The position numbers and the translations under genes are program-made. Shown here piece after piece: positions 24,693 to 33,321 of a DNA stretch of 64,000 bases. Origin of the DNA: a virus; IMG/VR virus record IMGVR_UViG_3300025108_004223, positions 62,001 through 126,000 of that record. One strand, given 5' to 3'. Each line of letters starts with the position of its first letter. The first letter of the stretch is position 1. The notes below the pieces were generated by a model. The model was not told the DNA's origin, made no database searches, and saw nothing but the letters and a program-made list of their open reading frames with translations.

Positions 24693-25811
24693 TTATCCTT
24701 TGTTTTTGGTAAAGACATATATGCCTTCCCATTTTTCTCGGCCTTCTTTTTTATCATTGCCAACACCAGGCCTAGTGTTTAGCATCATCTTAATTGTTGT
24801 GTCATGTTTGAATCCAAGTTGCTCTGCAAGTTCAATCCATCTATCCACGACAAAGTATTCTTTGTTTCCATATGATTTATAGTCTGCAATATTTGTAGCA
24901 AATATTCCATCACTGTTTAATCCTTTGTGTATCTGTTGCATTGTTGGTGCAACATACCCATCAAACCAATCATCCATTGTAGTATGTTTAACCATACATT
25001 GAGTAGGCTCATCACTATACTTTTCTAAATTAAAGTATGGTGGACTACTAAATGCTAAGTCAATATTCTCGCATTGATAATCTTCTGAAGGACTGCAAAT
25101 GATTTCTGCATCGTTGGTTAGCAAACTATCTAAGTATTTTAAATACTCAAATGTTTGTGTGTTAGGGTCTGTGCCTATGTATTTATAGTTCATGTTGCTA
25201 CTGGTTATTCCAAGTAGCCTTCCACCATAACCACAGCTATAATCGTAAATACGACCCCATAACACCGGGCATAAACGCTCTGCAATAGCTCTAGCATGTT
25301 GTGGCTTAAAGTTTTGCACGTTCTCGCCTGTAACAAGCTCTAAGCTTCTACGCATTGCTGTTGGGTATACTAACTTGTTTCCTTCTCTAAATTCAAAGCA
25401 GATACGTATAGCACGTTTAAGTTTCGCATCGTCTCGAAACCTATCCATTAAACTGTTTGAGCCTCTTCCTTTTGGCTCCGCTGTCTGCATGTTTGTGAAT
25501 ACAAAACGATTAATTGTTTGTCCTTGATTGTTACCAAGTCCTAATACATTTTGTTCAACTTTCTTATATGATGTGCGTTTAAAGTTCTTTAGTGCTTCAC
25601 GTAATCCTGCTTCTGTGTAATAGACAATAGGAACAATATCTCGTTTACGATATATATCAAATACTTTGTCTATTGTTCCAGGTCCATCTGCTTCGTAAAC
25701 CTCTGCGGTGAATGTATCTAATTCTTCGTATAGGTCTTCGTATCCTGTAAACTCATCTGCAAAGATGTGTTCCGGCTTAATGTTCCAAAACTTGTGTATC
25801 TCATCGATCAA
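24693..25811 (-). CDS. DNA methyltransferase (adenine-N6 or cytosine-N4 type)
   Basis: A 372-residue amino-methyltransferase. The catalytic motif IV is SSPPY at residues 255-259 and the SAM-binding glycine-rich motif is YDYSCGYGGRLLG (189-201), followed by YIGTDPN, the acidic motif that holds the SAM ribose. The N-terminal 180 residues are a probable target-recognition or accessory domain. Such phage enzymes protect DNA from restriction; the target base (A or N4-C) and site cannot be read from sequence. No restriction gene is nearby. It lies three bases after a small membrane-protein gene and upstream of metK. Confidence 0.85.
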   Translation of the reverse strand: MIDEIHKFWNIKPEHIFADEFTGYEDLYEELDTFTAEVYEADGPGTIDKVFDIYRKRDIVPIVYYTEAGLREALKNFKRTSYKKVEQNVLGLGNNQGQTINRFVFTNMQTAEPKGRGSNSLMDRFRDDAKLKRAIRICFEFREGNKLVYPTAMRRSLELVTGENVQNFKPQHARAIAERLCPVLWGRIYDYSCGYGGRLLGITSSNMNYKYIGTDPNTQTFEYLKYLDSLLTNDAEIICSPSEDYQCENIDLAFSSPPYFNLEKYSDEPTQCMVKHTTMDDWFDGYVAPTMQQIHKGLNSDGIFATNIADYKSYGNKEYFVVDRWIELAEQLGFKHDTTIKMMLNTRPGVGNDKKEGREKWEGIYVFTKNKG

Positions 25812-25813
25812 TG

Positions 25814-26122
25814 TTAGGCTCCAAAGTAATACTTCAGTAAGCCCGTAAAGATTAGTGTAACTAAAACACCATTAAGCAATACCAATGCTCTATCATGCCA
25901 TAACATACCAACCCATAGCCAACCAATAGTTCCAAACAATCCAAACCATAAGTCAACATGTGGCATTGTTCCTGTAGCTCTAGCTGATGTGGCTACTAAA
26001 ATTAGTATAACTGATATCCATTTGACATACCATGACATGTCATACTTGGGTGTTATTTTTTTAAATACCCTTGTAGAATCTAGTTCTTTAATTTTATCAT
26101 CTAGTTTGATTCGTTTATTCAT
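25814..26122 (-). CDS. Small membrane protein (102 aa)
   Basis: A 102-residue protein with three predicted membrane segments (WISVILILVATSA, LWFGLFGTIGWLWVGML, LVLLNGVLVTLIFTGLL) after a basic, charged N-terminus. It resembles in layout the 72-residue membrane protein at 48475 (both have a G-x-x-G-W-x-W/Y-V-G stretch). The function is unknown. The start overlaps the upstream stop as TAATG. Confidence 0.72.
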   Translation of the reverse strand: MNKRIKLDDKIKELDSTRVFKKITPKYDMSWYVKWISVILILVATSARATGTMPHVDLWFGLFGTIGWLWVGMLWHDRALVLLNGVLVTLIFTGLLKYYFGA

Positions 26123-26319
26123 TAGTGAACTGAAGGTCCTTTTGTTGGTATGTCAATGTGTTCTGCTGACGCACCTATATGGTCTGTTAGCATTTTAAAG
26201 TCTTCTTCGCTTAGTATAATTTTATAAATCTTAAGAGCTTGTGCCATCATTATACCTGCAACCATTAATGGATCTTCATTTGCTGTTATGTTTTCAATTT
26301 TTCTATATAATTCTTCCAT
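26122..26319 (-). CDS. Hypothetical protein (65 aa)
   Basis: A 65-residue helical protein with no recognised domain (VAGIMMAQALKIYKIILSEE). The ATG at 26319 has AGG six bases upstream; a TTG two codons earlier is less likely. It lies between QueE and the small membrane protein, and its stop overlaps that gene's start. Confidence 0.6.
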   Translation of the reverse strand: MEELYRKIENITANEDPLMVAGIMMAQALKIYKIILSEEDFKMLTDHIGASAEHIDIPTKGPSVH

Positions 26320-26355
26320 TACCAACCTGCTTCTCTAATTTTATCTTCGTAGCTC

Positions 26356-27252
26356 TTATGTGCCCCATGCGTTTCCGAAGAGACTGATGTGGAGTCTTGG
26401 GGTAAAACGCCATCCCCTTTCCATACAGATTTCTGCGACTTCCTGGACGTTAAGATTATATTCTTCACTGCGACCACCCAACGGCATAAGATACACAGGG
26501 CATTCCAACCCAGCTTTGCGATATGCCTTGACAGCTCTATCAACATCAGCAATATCCTCGTTGTCAGCAACAACAAATTTAAGATAGATATCGCTGTTAT
26601 CCACACGACTGTAGTTGAAAGCAACATCAGGCTTGATAGCATCTTCCCAAGATTCTCCCGATACTGTGAGCTTGGGTGAACAACTCCATGTGACTTTAAT
26701 TCTGTCACTGTTGTGGAGATAGTCGAATAAATCGTCATGTAAATGTTGTGTAGTGTTTGTTTCAAATGTAACATTTTTTAAGTCCTTCATGCGTGGATGT
26801 TCAAATAGTTCTACATAAAGTCGTTGCCACGCTAACAACGGCTCACCACCTGTCATAATTAAATGAATGTCTTGTCCATTGTCGCAAGTCCATTTGCCTT
26901 CAGGAGTAAGACTTAGTAGATGATTTACTACTTCGTCAACTTCTGCAAGTTTATTAAAATTTTTAAATTCTGGATAGATACTTGCATAAGTATCACAACC
27001 TGTATGTATAATAGGCAAGTCTGTAAATTGTGTCACGGTATCTGCAATACCACTATCAATTAATCCTTTAACTTCATCATTATAACGATTACCTGCATCA
27101 TGCTTTTCAGCTCTGCTTGGTTCGTTTCTTGGTAACCCAAAATTCATACAACGAAAATTGCAACCAAATGTGCGTAAAAATACGCTAGGAACTCCTACGT
27201 ATTGTCCTTCACCTTGCACACTATAAAATGCTTCTGAATATCTAAGTTTCAT
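26356..27252 (-). CDS. queE: 7-carboxy-7-deazaguanine synthase (QueE), phage variant
   Basis: A 298-residue radical SAM enzyme matching QueE, which converts 6-carboxytetrahydropterin to 7-carboxy-7-deazaguanine. The N-terminus YSEAFYSVQGEGQYVGVPSV is the QueE signature, MTGGEPLLAW binds SAM, and it ends in RLHISLFGNAWGT like other QueEs. The cluster motif is split: Cys31 and Cys35 in GCNFRCMNFG are normal, but the third cysteine is probably Cys86 in HTGCDTY, 50 residues later. It belongs with FolE, QueD and the DpdA-like gene at 36.6-42.6 kb. The start overlaps the MazG-like gene by 11 bases. Confidence 0.88.
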   Translation of the reverse strand: MKLRYSEAFYSVQGEGQYVGVPSVFLRTFGCNFRCMNFGLPRNEPSRAEKHDAGNRYNDEVKGLIDSGIADTVTQFTDLPIIHTGCDTYASIYPEFKNFNKLAEVDEVVNHLLSLTPEGKWTCDNGQDIHLIMTGGEPLLAWQRLYVELFEHPRMKDLKNVTFETNTTQHLHDDLFDYLHNSDRIKVTWSCSPKLTVSGESWEDAIKPDVAFNYSRVDNSDIYLKFVVADNEDIADVDRAVKAYRKAGLECPVYLMPLGGRSEEYNLNVQEVAEICMERGWRFTPRLHISLFGNAWGT

Positions 27253-27688
27253 TTACTAAGTTGCTCCATCTTTTTAATTTATTACGTTTAACTTTTGCAC
27301 GGTCTTTTAAGTCTTCCATGGTAAACATTCCATGTTCTTCCATTAACTTCAGCATACAATATACATCACCTGCTTCTTCAATTAACTTTCTTTTATTAGT
27401 TAATGCATTCTGCACTTTACTATTGGCTTCTTCAATTGTATTAAACTTGCGAACTGTTTTACTACACATCTGTGTTAGTTCACCACATTCTTCTGCGGTA
27501 ATAATCATTAACTGTTGCAATGTGTTAAGTGGATGCTTCTCACGTGCTTCAGCTTCTTCATGCTTTTGTGCTTTGTTATTAAACAAGTCTACTGGATATT
27601 CTTCTTTTAGTCTGCGAGCCATATAGTCTTGATAACTTTCACGCTCGTTTTCGCCATTAAGTGGATTACCTTTACTGTATTGTGCCAT
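27242..27688 (-). CDS. MazG-like nucleotide pyrophosphohydrolase
   Basis: A 148-residue protein with the all-alpha NTP pyrophosphohydrolase pattern: ITAEECGELTQMCSK gives the first E-x-x-E pair and KLIEEAGDVYCMLKLM gives the second E-x-x-D pair, as in MazG. The family hydrolyses nucleoside triphosphates or ppGpp-like alarmones. MazG homologues are common in marine phages. It is coupled by TAATG to the upstream 73-residue gene. Confidence 0.8.
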   Translation of the reverse strand: MAQYSKGNPLNGENERESYQDYMARRLKEEYPVDLFNNKAQKHEEAEAREKHPLNTLQQLMIITAEECGELTQMCSKTVRKFNTIEEANSKVQNALTNKRKLIEEAGDVYCMLKLMEEHGMFTMEDLKDRAKVKRNKLKRWSNLVNET

Positions 27689-27909
27689 TAGTGTATTGTC
27701 CTATTATTAATTGGTGTTGCATCAGAAGTTATTTGATCGCCGTATATCATACCTAGTATAACTATTATTGTATCTGGCAATTGATCAAAGTCTTCAATTT
27801 CAAATGGCGCAAATATTCCTTGAAATGATCCATCTGCTTTAAGCACTAAAGCATACTCGTCGTCTTCGAGCCAATCATTTATTTCACCTTCTCGTTTTTG
27901 TTCTGCCAT
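27688..27909 (-). CDS. Hypothetical protein (73 aa)
   Basis: A 73-residue acidic protein (KREGEINDWLEDDEYALVLK, then FAPFEIEDFDQLPDTII). No family recognised. I start it at the ATG at 27909 because TGAGG lies five bases upstream; another ATG 18 bases earlier is possible. It is the first gene after the promoter at 27942-27970, followed by MazG-like, QueE and the downstream genes. Confidence 0.68.
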   Translation of the reverse strand: MAEQKREGEINDWLEDDEYALVLKADGSFQGIFAPFEIEDFDQLPDTIIVILGMIYGDQITSDATPINNRTIH

Positions 27910-27941
27910 TGTTTGCCTCAACATCATTGTTTATACATATA

Positions 27942-27970
27942 ATTATATACGATTTCATACGATTAGTCAA
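27942..27970 (-). promoter_or_regulatory. Sigma70 promoter for the MazG/QueE operon
   Basis: On the minus strand TTGACT (27970-27965), a 17-base spacer, TATAAT (27947-27942). The spacer repeats the element ATCGTAT twice in direct orientation around a central GAA. It sits five bases past the stop of the 25-residue peptide gene. Confidence 0.78.
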
Positions 27971-27974
27971 CTGT

Positions 27975-28052
27975 TTATAATCCTGCTAGTTTGGCCAATA
28001 ACCATAACATAAGAAATGCAAGTATGGCTATAAATAATGCTCCTTTAATCAT
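27975..28052 (-). CDS. Hydrophobic micropeptide (25 aa)
   Basis: A 25-residue peptide that is almost entirely one membrane segment (GALFIAILAFLMLWLLAKL). AAGGAG from the end of the upstream gene serves as its ribosome-binding site. It is one of several very small membrane peptides in this genome. The function is unknown. Confidence 0.6.
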   Translation of the reverse strand: MIKGALFIAILAFLMLWLLAKLAGL

Positions 28053-28053
28053 A

Positions 28054-28227
28054 TTACTCCTTCTTTTTTATACTCCAGTTGCCGTTAGTAAGTTCTTTCC
28101 AAATCAAAGTATCGCCTACATCCCAACCCACTTGGTTTAATAGGTCAACTGGTAATTCAATAACTAATTCTTCTGTTTTGCCGTCTTTTAGGACTTCTAC
28201 AGTCCATGTTGTTTTTGGTTCTGTCAT
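28054..28227 (-). CDS. Small AbrB-like phage protein (57 aa)
   Basis: A 57-residue protein, LPVDLLNQVGWDVGDTLIWK followed by NGNWSIKK, which matches the 'LP-LL--VGW--GDTL-W---G-W-I' pattern of small phage proteins with a swapped-hairpin (AbrB/SpoVT-like) look. The ATG overlaps the prs stop as TAATG, so translation is coupled to prs. A DNA- or RNA-binding role is inferred from the fold only. Confidence 0.75.
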   Translation of the reverse strand: MTEPKTTWTVEVLKDGKTEELVIELPVDLLNQVGWDVGDTLIWKELTNGNWSIKKKE

Positions 28228-29186
28228 TAAATCTTTTGTGTAAACAAACTGCTTACACTCTCCTCATTGCTTACCCTTCTTAGGGCCTCTCCAAACATTT
28301 CTGCTACGCTTACTACACGAGTCTTTTTACAATTGCTTGGACATCTAAAGTCAATAGTGTCTGTGATTACTAGTTCTTTTAACACACTCTTTTCAACTTT
28401 TTTACATGCTTCACCAGTTAATACTCCGTGTGTAATATATGCTCTTACACTTAATGCACCAGCATCCATAATAGCCTGTGCGGCATTACATAGTGTTCCA
28501 CCTGAATCAATGATATCATCTACTAGAATAGCATGAGCACCTTCAACTTCACCAATTAGATTCATTACTTCACTGATGCCTGCTTTCGGTCTACGCTTGT
28601 CTACAATAGCAATATCACTGTGAAACATATCAGCAAACCTACGAGCTCTTACAGTTCCGCCTGCGTCTGGTGAAACAAATACTGTTTCTACTTCATTTAC
28701 ATTACTATCTTCTTTGTAGAACTGCTTTTTAATATCCCTTGCAAATGATATACGACTTGTTAAATCATCTACAGGAATATCAAAGAAGCCTTGAATTTGA
28801 CCGGCGTGTAGATCCATTGTAAGGATTCTATCAGCACCGGATTCGGTTAGCAGGTTCGCTACTAGTTTAGCCGTAATAGGAGTGCGGCTTGCACTTTTAC
28901 GATCCTGCCTTGCATAACCGAAATAAGGTATGACTGCGGTAATACGACTAGCACTGCTACGCTTGGCCGCATCAATCATAATCATTAATTCCATTATATT
29001 ATCGTTAACTGGTGTGCTTGTGCTTTGTATAATAAACACATCCTCACCTCTAACATTCTCTAAAAACTCTACACTGCTTTCGCCATCAGCAAATGTTTTA
29101 ATATCAGCAGGCACAAGTGTAGCAAAACAATGTTGTGCAATTTTTTCTGCTAGTTCAATATTACTGTTACCTGCGATGATTTTCAT
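28227..29186 (-). CDS. prs: Ribose-phosphate pyrophosphokinase (PRPP synthetase)
   Basis: A 319-residue PRPP synthetase, full bacterial length. Blocks seen: [10 protein letters not shown] for ribose phosphate, [50 protein letters not shown] and the PRPP loop [17 protein letters not shown]. It makes PRPP from ATP and ribose 5-phosphate for nucleotide synthesis and salvage. Thymidine kinase and a phosphoribosyltransferase are encoded nearby, so it fits a nucleotide-supply module. The start overlaps the upstream 52-residue gene (ATGA). Confidence 0.95.
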   Translation of the reverse strand: MKIIAGNSNIELAEKIAQHCFATLVPADIKTFADGESSVEFLENVRGEDVFIIQSTSTPVNDNIMELMIMIDAAKRSSASRITAVIPYFGYARQDRKSASRTPITAKLVANLLTESGADRILTMDLHAGQIQGFFDIPVDDLTSRISFARDIKKQFYKEDSNVNEVETVFVSPDAGGTVRARRFADMFHSDIAIVDKRRPKAGISEVMNLIGEVEGAHAILVDDIIDSGGTLCNAAQAIMDAGALSVRAYITHGVLTGEACKKVEKSVLKELVITDTIDFRCPSNCKKTRVVSVAEMFGEALRRVSNEESVSSLFTQKI

Positions 29187-29341
29187 TGTGACTTCTCCTT
29201 GTCAATGAGTGTTAATATTTGTTGTGCGAACTCTTTACGACCTTCAAAGATGTCTTCAGTTCCATCTGTTAGTCCTTGCACGTCATCTTCTAGCTCGCTT
29301 TCGCATGCTTCTATTATTCTTTTTATAGCATCACCGCTCAT
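29183..29341 (-). CDS. Small helical protein (52 aa)
   Basis: A 52-residue acidic, helical protein ([20 protein letters not shown], then [20 protein letters not shown]). It is tightly coupled: its ATG overlaps the tdk stop (TAATG) and its stop overlaps the prs start (ATGA). No family recognised. Confidence 0.68.
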   Translation of the reverse strand: MSGDAIKRIIEACESELEDDVQGLTDGTEDIFEGRKEFAQQILTLIDKEKSQ

Positions 29342-29898
29342 TACTTACTCTCCCAATGTTCATGGCAACGTGGTTCATATAGATCTGCGCCGCCTACGTT
29401 TACTCTGCCACCACTTTTTCTAAGTCGTTGCGTCTTACTGCATGGTTGTCCACATATATTACAAAATGCAGTTATTTTCATAATACCATCTGCTAGTGCT
29501 AACAATCTGCCAGTTGTATCAAATGGTATTCCTCTACTGTCTTGATCTAATCCTGCACATACAAAGTTAACACCTTCACGTAATCCTTCTTCTACAAACC
29601 ATAGTGCTTCTTTAGGATCAAAGAATTGCACCTCGTCAATGAATACTGTGTGAAAGTTATAAGGTTTAATTGTGTAATTATCTTTTACTAATTCTAAATC
29701 AATAACACTAATAGCAGGGTGACTAAGTTTATTGTGTGTAACAATCTTGTCTGGGTCATACCTGTCATCTACTAATGGTTTTAGGACTAATGCTTTGTGT
29801 CCTGAATGCTCTAGAAAGAGCAGTCGTTTTAACAACTCACTGCTCTTTCCTGCAAACATAGGTCCTGCAATGACCTCTAGATTGCCTCGTTTATACAT
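29341..29898 (-). CDS. tdk: Thymidine kinase
   Basis: A 185-residue type II thymidine kinase, which phosphorylates thymidine to dTMP. P-loop GPMFAGKSSELLKR (residues 12-25), VFIDEVQFF with the Walker-B aspartate and catalytic glutamate, and a zinc site from CNICGQPC and the closing CHEH are all present. Length is typical. It is four bases downstream of the S8 protease gene and coupled to the gene before prs. Confidence 0.94.
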   Translation of the reverse strand: MYKRGNLEVIAGPMFAGKSSELLKRLLFLEHSGHKALVLKPLVDDRYDPDKIVTHNKLSHPAISVIDLELVKDNYTIKPYNFHTVFIDEVQFFDPKEALWFVEEGLREGVNFVCAGLDQDSRGIPFDTTGRLLALADGIMKITAFCNICGQPCSKTQRLRKSGGRVNVGGADLYEPRCHEHWESK

Positions 29899-29901
29899 TT
29901 A

Positions 29902-32685
29902 TTAAAAGCTCCATGTTAAGTTAAGACCTGCTGTCGTAACTGTTTCGTTTGTTCCTGCATAGTTCAAACGTGCTTCTGCGTGTGCTTTAACAAACATGTT
30001 GTCTGTTACTTTGAAGTTACGAAACACACCTAAGTCTACTTCACGTTGTGTAGCACTTAAATCACTTTCGCTTGTTAAGTAATCTACATCACCAGTTGAA
30101 CTAACACTACTTGCTGATGTAAATGTTGCACTGCCTTGCGTAATTGCTACAGGCACACTTGCTACAAATCCAAAGTCGCCGTTGCTAACGTTACGTTTGA
30201 TACCAAGTGTTGCACTATTACTTAGCAAGTTACTTGCTGATGTCATCATGCTATCACCTACGTTTACTTTAGTAATACCAAACATTGCATTACCAAATAG
30301 TGTAACATCTTCTGTTAGTGCTTTATCTAAGTTATAGCCTGCATAGAATGTAGTTGCACCATTAACATCCATAAGTGGATTGTCTGCAACATTACCAAGG
30401 AAACTATTACCTTCTGTTACTGCGCCAAACATAAACTTATCTACTGTAGTTGCAATTGCTACACTATCTTCATTAATATTTAGTGCGCCTACTTCCATTG
30501 GAATAACTTGTCCATTACCATATCCAAAATAATAGTCTGGAGCAAATCCCATGTCAGCGGCTTGTGTTGGATCTGCACTTCGTGTATCAGCGACAGTAAT
30601 CATATCGTTACCATCTACATAAAAGTTACGATCATAATCATCAACTACCATTGTGTTGCTAATACTACTAATATAAGCACCGCCACTTAATGCAAATGCA
30701 CCCGAGTCTAAATTACTTGTAGCGCCTTCAATACGTCCACTAGTTGGAATACCTATTGCACCTTGTGGGCTAGTTGCTTCATCTAAGTCAAGCATACCTT
30801 GTCCATGAATGTTCTCATCATAGTTTCTAAGATCCTTGTCGGCTGTATTAAGTAACAACTGAACAATGTTCTCGCCTTTCATGTATGGCCACATTTGATG
30901 CACAATACCTACTGCACCTGTAACTGCCGGTGCCGCCATTGATGTTCCGCTATTAGTTCTATATTCACCATTAGCACTTGTTGATGCTACATAACGACCT
31001 GGTGCTAGTATATACCAATCACTAATTCTAGTATCACTTGAACATTCACCATTCGTGCCATAACACATTGTTCCTGCTCTGTTACTTGAGTTTGAGATTT
31101 TATCTGTTTTAAGATCCCATGACCCAACTACAATTGCTTTACCACCAAGCAACAATTCACCATCTTCGTTTTCGGCAACTGCATAATGAGCCGGAAAGGT
31201 TGGAACATCTAAACGTTGGTTACCTGCGGCAAATACAATTACTGCTTCGTTACCTGACATTGCATCTGTAAGTTGTGGCAACATATAATTATCATCTACT
31301 GCTAATCCTGAGTAGCCTTCAAGTGCATATACTCCATCGTAACGTGAGTCCGTGCTATAAAATACACCATCTCCTGCACTTTGTATACTACGCTTATATG
31401 TTGTGTCTACGTTATAGTTACCAGATACGTTTATTGCATCTGCACCATTGTTAACTGCCCACTCAATACCGTTACCTAATGCACTAAACTCATAGTATCC
31501 ATTGTCCCATGCTGTTTTACCAATAAGTAGTTTGGCATCTGGAGCAACACCTGTTGTTCCTACACCATCTAAGTTTGCCGCGGCAATACCTGCCACGTGT
31601 GTTCCGTGTGAATACTTATTTTTATCGTCTATTGTTTCGTTTCCATCTGCACATATACTTGTAAGACATTTACTAGCAATAATCTTATCAGCAAACTCTG
31701 GATGATCTAAATCAATACCAGTATCAAGTATTGCTAACACACTACCTTCGCCTGTCCAACCTTTTGCCCAGGCTTCTGGTGCATTAATACTTTCTAAATT
31801 ATTACCATTATTATATAATCCACTTTCACGTGTAATGTAATCAACATTAATTCTGCTATTCATACTGTGAACTGCATCAATATATGTCTGTGTTCCACCT
31901 AATGATACATCGTCCATTGCTAAGTATTCTTCTACAGTTAATACATTTTCTGTTTTAATACCAATACCATCGTTGACAACGTTCACTGGTTCGTTGACTA
32001 CATCAACGACAACGACCTCCTCCTCAACGACAACGGGTTCTTCAACAACTTCAACAACTTCAACAGGTCGTTCAAGTTCATATGTGCTTACAAAATTACG
32101 TTCAGTTTCTGTTCGTGTAACTTCTTCTACATTTGTAGAAACTAGATCAGTAGTAACTTTCGTAAGAGAAGTATCATCACTAAAATGTGTTGTAGTGTAT
32201 GTGCCTTTATAACTCTTTGTTGTTACTGTTTTTGTATATGTAATTACAACATCTTCATATACATTAACTGTATAATCTTCTGTAACTTCATCTTGTGTGG
32301 AAGATCGTGTGGCTACCTCAGGAGATTCTTCTACCTGATCATAGTTTGTATATTTGTATGTTTTGTGTGTTTCGGTGACTGCTTGTTCAAGTGCACCACC
32401 AATTAATATTGTAAACTTTTCAATCTCATTCTCATAAAAGTTTACTGTTTCGACTAGCCCTGCGGCCCAACTGTAATGTCCGTATTTTTCTGCTAGTGGC
32501 TTTAATGATTTAAGTCCGCTTTCATATGAACGGATCATACTTTTTGCAAAGTTATCTCTTGATTCAACGTTTGCTATATTAGACACCATGTCATAATAAC
32601 TGAATGGTGCCGCTGTTGCTGGTGCAGTAGCTGATATACCTATAACAGCAACCGCAATAGCGATCCAACTTCTTACATTTCTCAT
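29902..32685 (-). CDS. Secreted S8 subtilisin-like protease with outer-membrane-like C-terminus
   Basis: A 927-residue protein: a signal peptide (about residues 1-26, ending ATAA), a Val/Glu/Thr-rich N-terminal region, an S8 protease domain with Asp321 in AILDTGIDLDH, His360 in YSHGTHVAG and Ser near 580 in SGTSMAAPAVTG, then about 280 residues of beta-rich repeats ending in a terminal phenylalanine (TTAGLNLTWSF), as in autotransporter barrels. I infer an outer-membrane-anchored surface protease, a surprising cargo for a phage. Its own promoter at 32723-32751 carries an operator-like palindrome. AGGAG precedes the ATG. Confidence 0.85.
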   Translation of the reverse strand: MRNVRSWIAIAVAVIGISATAPATAAPFSYYDMVSNIANVESRDNFAKSMIRSYESGLKSLKPLAEKYGHYSWAAGLVETVNFYENEIEKFTILIGGALEQAVTETHKTYKYTNYDQVEESPEVATRSSTQDEVTEDYTVNVYEDVVITYTKTVTTKSYKGTYTTTHFSDDTSLTKVTTDLVSTNVEEVTRTETERNFVSTYELERPVEVVEVVEEPVVVEEEVVVVDVVNEPVNVVNDGIGIKTENVLTVEEYLAMDDVSLGGTQTYIDAVHSMNSRINVDYITRESGLYNNGNNLESINAPEAWAKGWTGEGSVLAILDTGIDLDHPEFADKIIASKCLTSICADGNETIDDKNKYSHGTHVAGIAAANLDGVGTTGVAPDAKLLIGKTAWDNGYYEFSALGNGIEWAVNNGADAINVSGNYNVDTTYKRSIQSAGDGVFYSTDSRYDGVYALEGYSGLAVDDNYMLPQLTDAMSGNEAVIVFAAGNQRLDVPTFPAHYAVAENEDGELLLGGKAIVVGSWDLKTDKISNSSNRAGTMCYGTNGECSSDTRISDWYILAPGRYVASTSANGEYRTNSGTSMAAPAVTGAVGIVHQMWPYMKGENIVQLLLNTADKDLRNYDENIHGQGMLDLDEATSPQGAIGIPTSGRIEGATSNLDSGAFALSGGAYISSISNTMVVDDYDRNFYVDGNDMITVADTRSADPTQAADMGFAPDYYFGYGNGQVIPMEVGALNINEDSVAIATTVDKFMFGAVTEGNSFLGNVADNPLMDVNGATTFYAGYNLDKALTEDVTLFGNAMFGITKVNVGDSMMTSASNLLSNSATLGIKRNVSNGDFGFVASVPVAITQGSATFTSASSVSSTGDVDYLTSESDLSATQREVDLGVFRNFKVTDNMFVKAHAEARLNYAGTNETVTTAGLNLTWSF

Positions 32686-32722
32686 AATTACACTCCTATT
32701 GCTTTTATGATTTAATACTTAC

Positions 32723-32751
32723 AGTATACAGTAAGATGTCTTGCTTGTCAA
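32723..32751 (-). promoter_or_regulatory. Sigma70 promoter with operator-like near-palindrome (S8 protease)
   Basis: On the minus strand TTGACA (32751-32746), a 17-base spacer, TATACT (32728-32723). Spacer bases 32730-32745 match the perfect palindrome of the 18824-18852 promoter at 14 of 16 positions in the same register. No other gene lies between it and the protease start. Confidence 0.82.
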
Positions 32752-32757
32752 CCTCTT

Positions 32758-33321
32758 TTATGTATTATTGTAAAACTCAAATGTTTCTTTAACAATACCA
32801 GTATCTTCTAGTGTATTTTCTAGTGTTTTACGCCCATATTCTACACGATGTAGCAATTTGTCTCCATCAATACTAACTAACGCTAAATTTAACAAATGAT
32901 GACTGAAATCTTCTTCCTCTAAATATCCTGTAAAGAATGTTCCTTTGCATTCTCTGACACCTTTTAGGTAATGTCCTTTACCTAATGTGTTGCAATCCAT
33001 AGTAAATCTTACAGATTCGTCTATTGCACTAGATGAATATACTGTGTTATCATCCTCATCAATCACATGCACATGTATATGACTTGGGCGTGGACCAAAT
33101 ACTTCTATAAGTCTGTTTTGTTTGGACTTTGCCATGCCTAAGAACAATGGATCTTCGTAATCTGTTATAGGATTTCCATTTAGATTAGTTTCTGGATCTT
33201 CAAACAAATGACTGCGTGTTGCTTCAGTGTCTTGTTTGCTCCAAAATTCATATACATTTGGTTCAATGCGTCTTATATGTAAGTGGGCACCATACCCATT
33301 AACTATTATTTTATATTTCAT
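32758..33321 (-). CDS. Paralogous hypothetical protein A (187 aa)
   Basis: A 187-residue soluble protein paralogous to the next gene upstream: both start with an I-x-G-Y-G segment, share YEFWSKQD/YEHWSIKS, SHLFEDP/SHLFWDP, DPLFLG/DPRFLG, GHYLKG/GYYFKG and FEFYNN/WEFYEN. The function is unknown; the strand-rich acidic sequence suggests a beta fold. The ATG overlaps the upstream stop (ATGA). It is the last gene before the protease promoter. Confidence 0.72.
   Translation of the reverse strand: MKYKIIVNGYGAHLHIRRIEPNVYEFWSKQDTEATRSHLFEDPETNLNGNPITDYEDPLFLGMAKSKQNRLIEVFGPRPSHIHVHVIDEDDNTVYSSSAIDESVRFTMDCNTLGKGHYLKGVRECKGTFFTGYLEEEDFSHHLLNLALVSIDGDKLLHRVEYGRKTLENTLEDTGIVKETFEFYNNT

Noticed and set aside
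26319-26774. Minus-strand 151-residue frame overlapping QueE
   Set aside because: It is out of frame with QueE, which carries clear family motifs through the same region.
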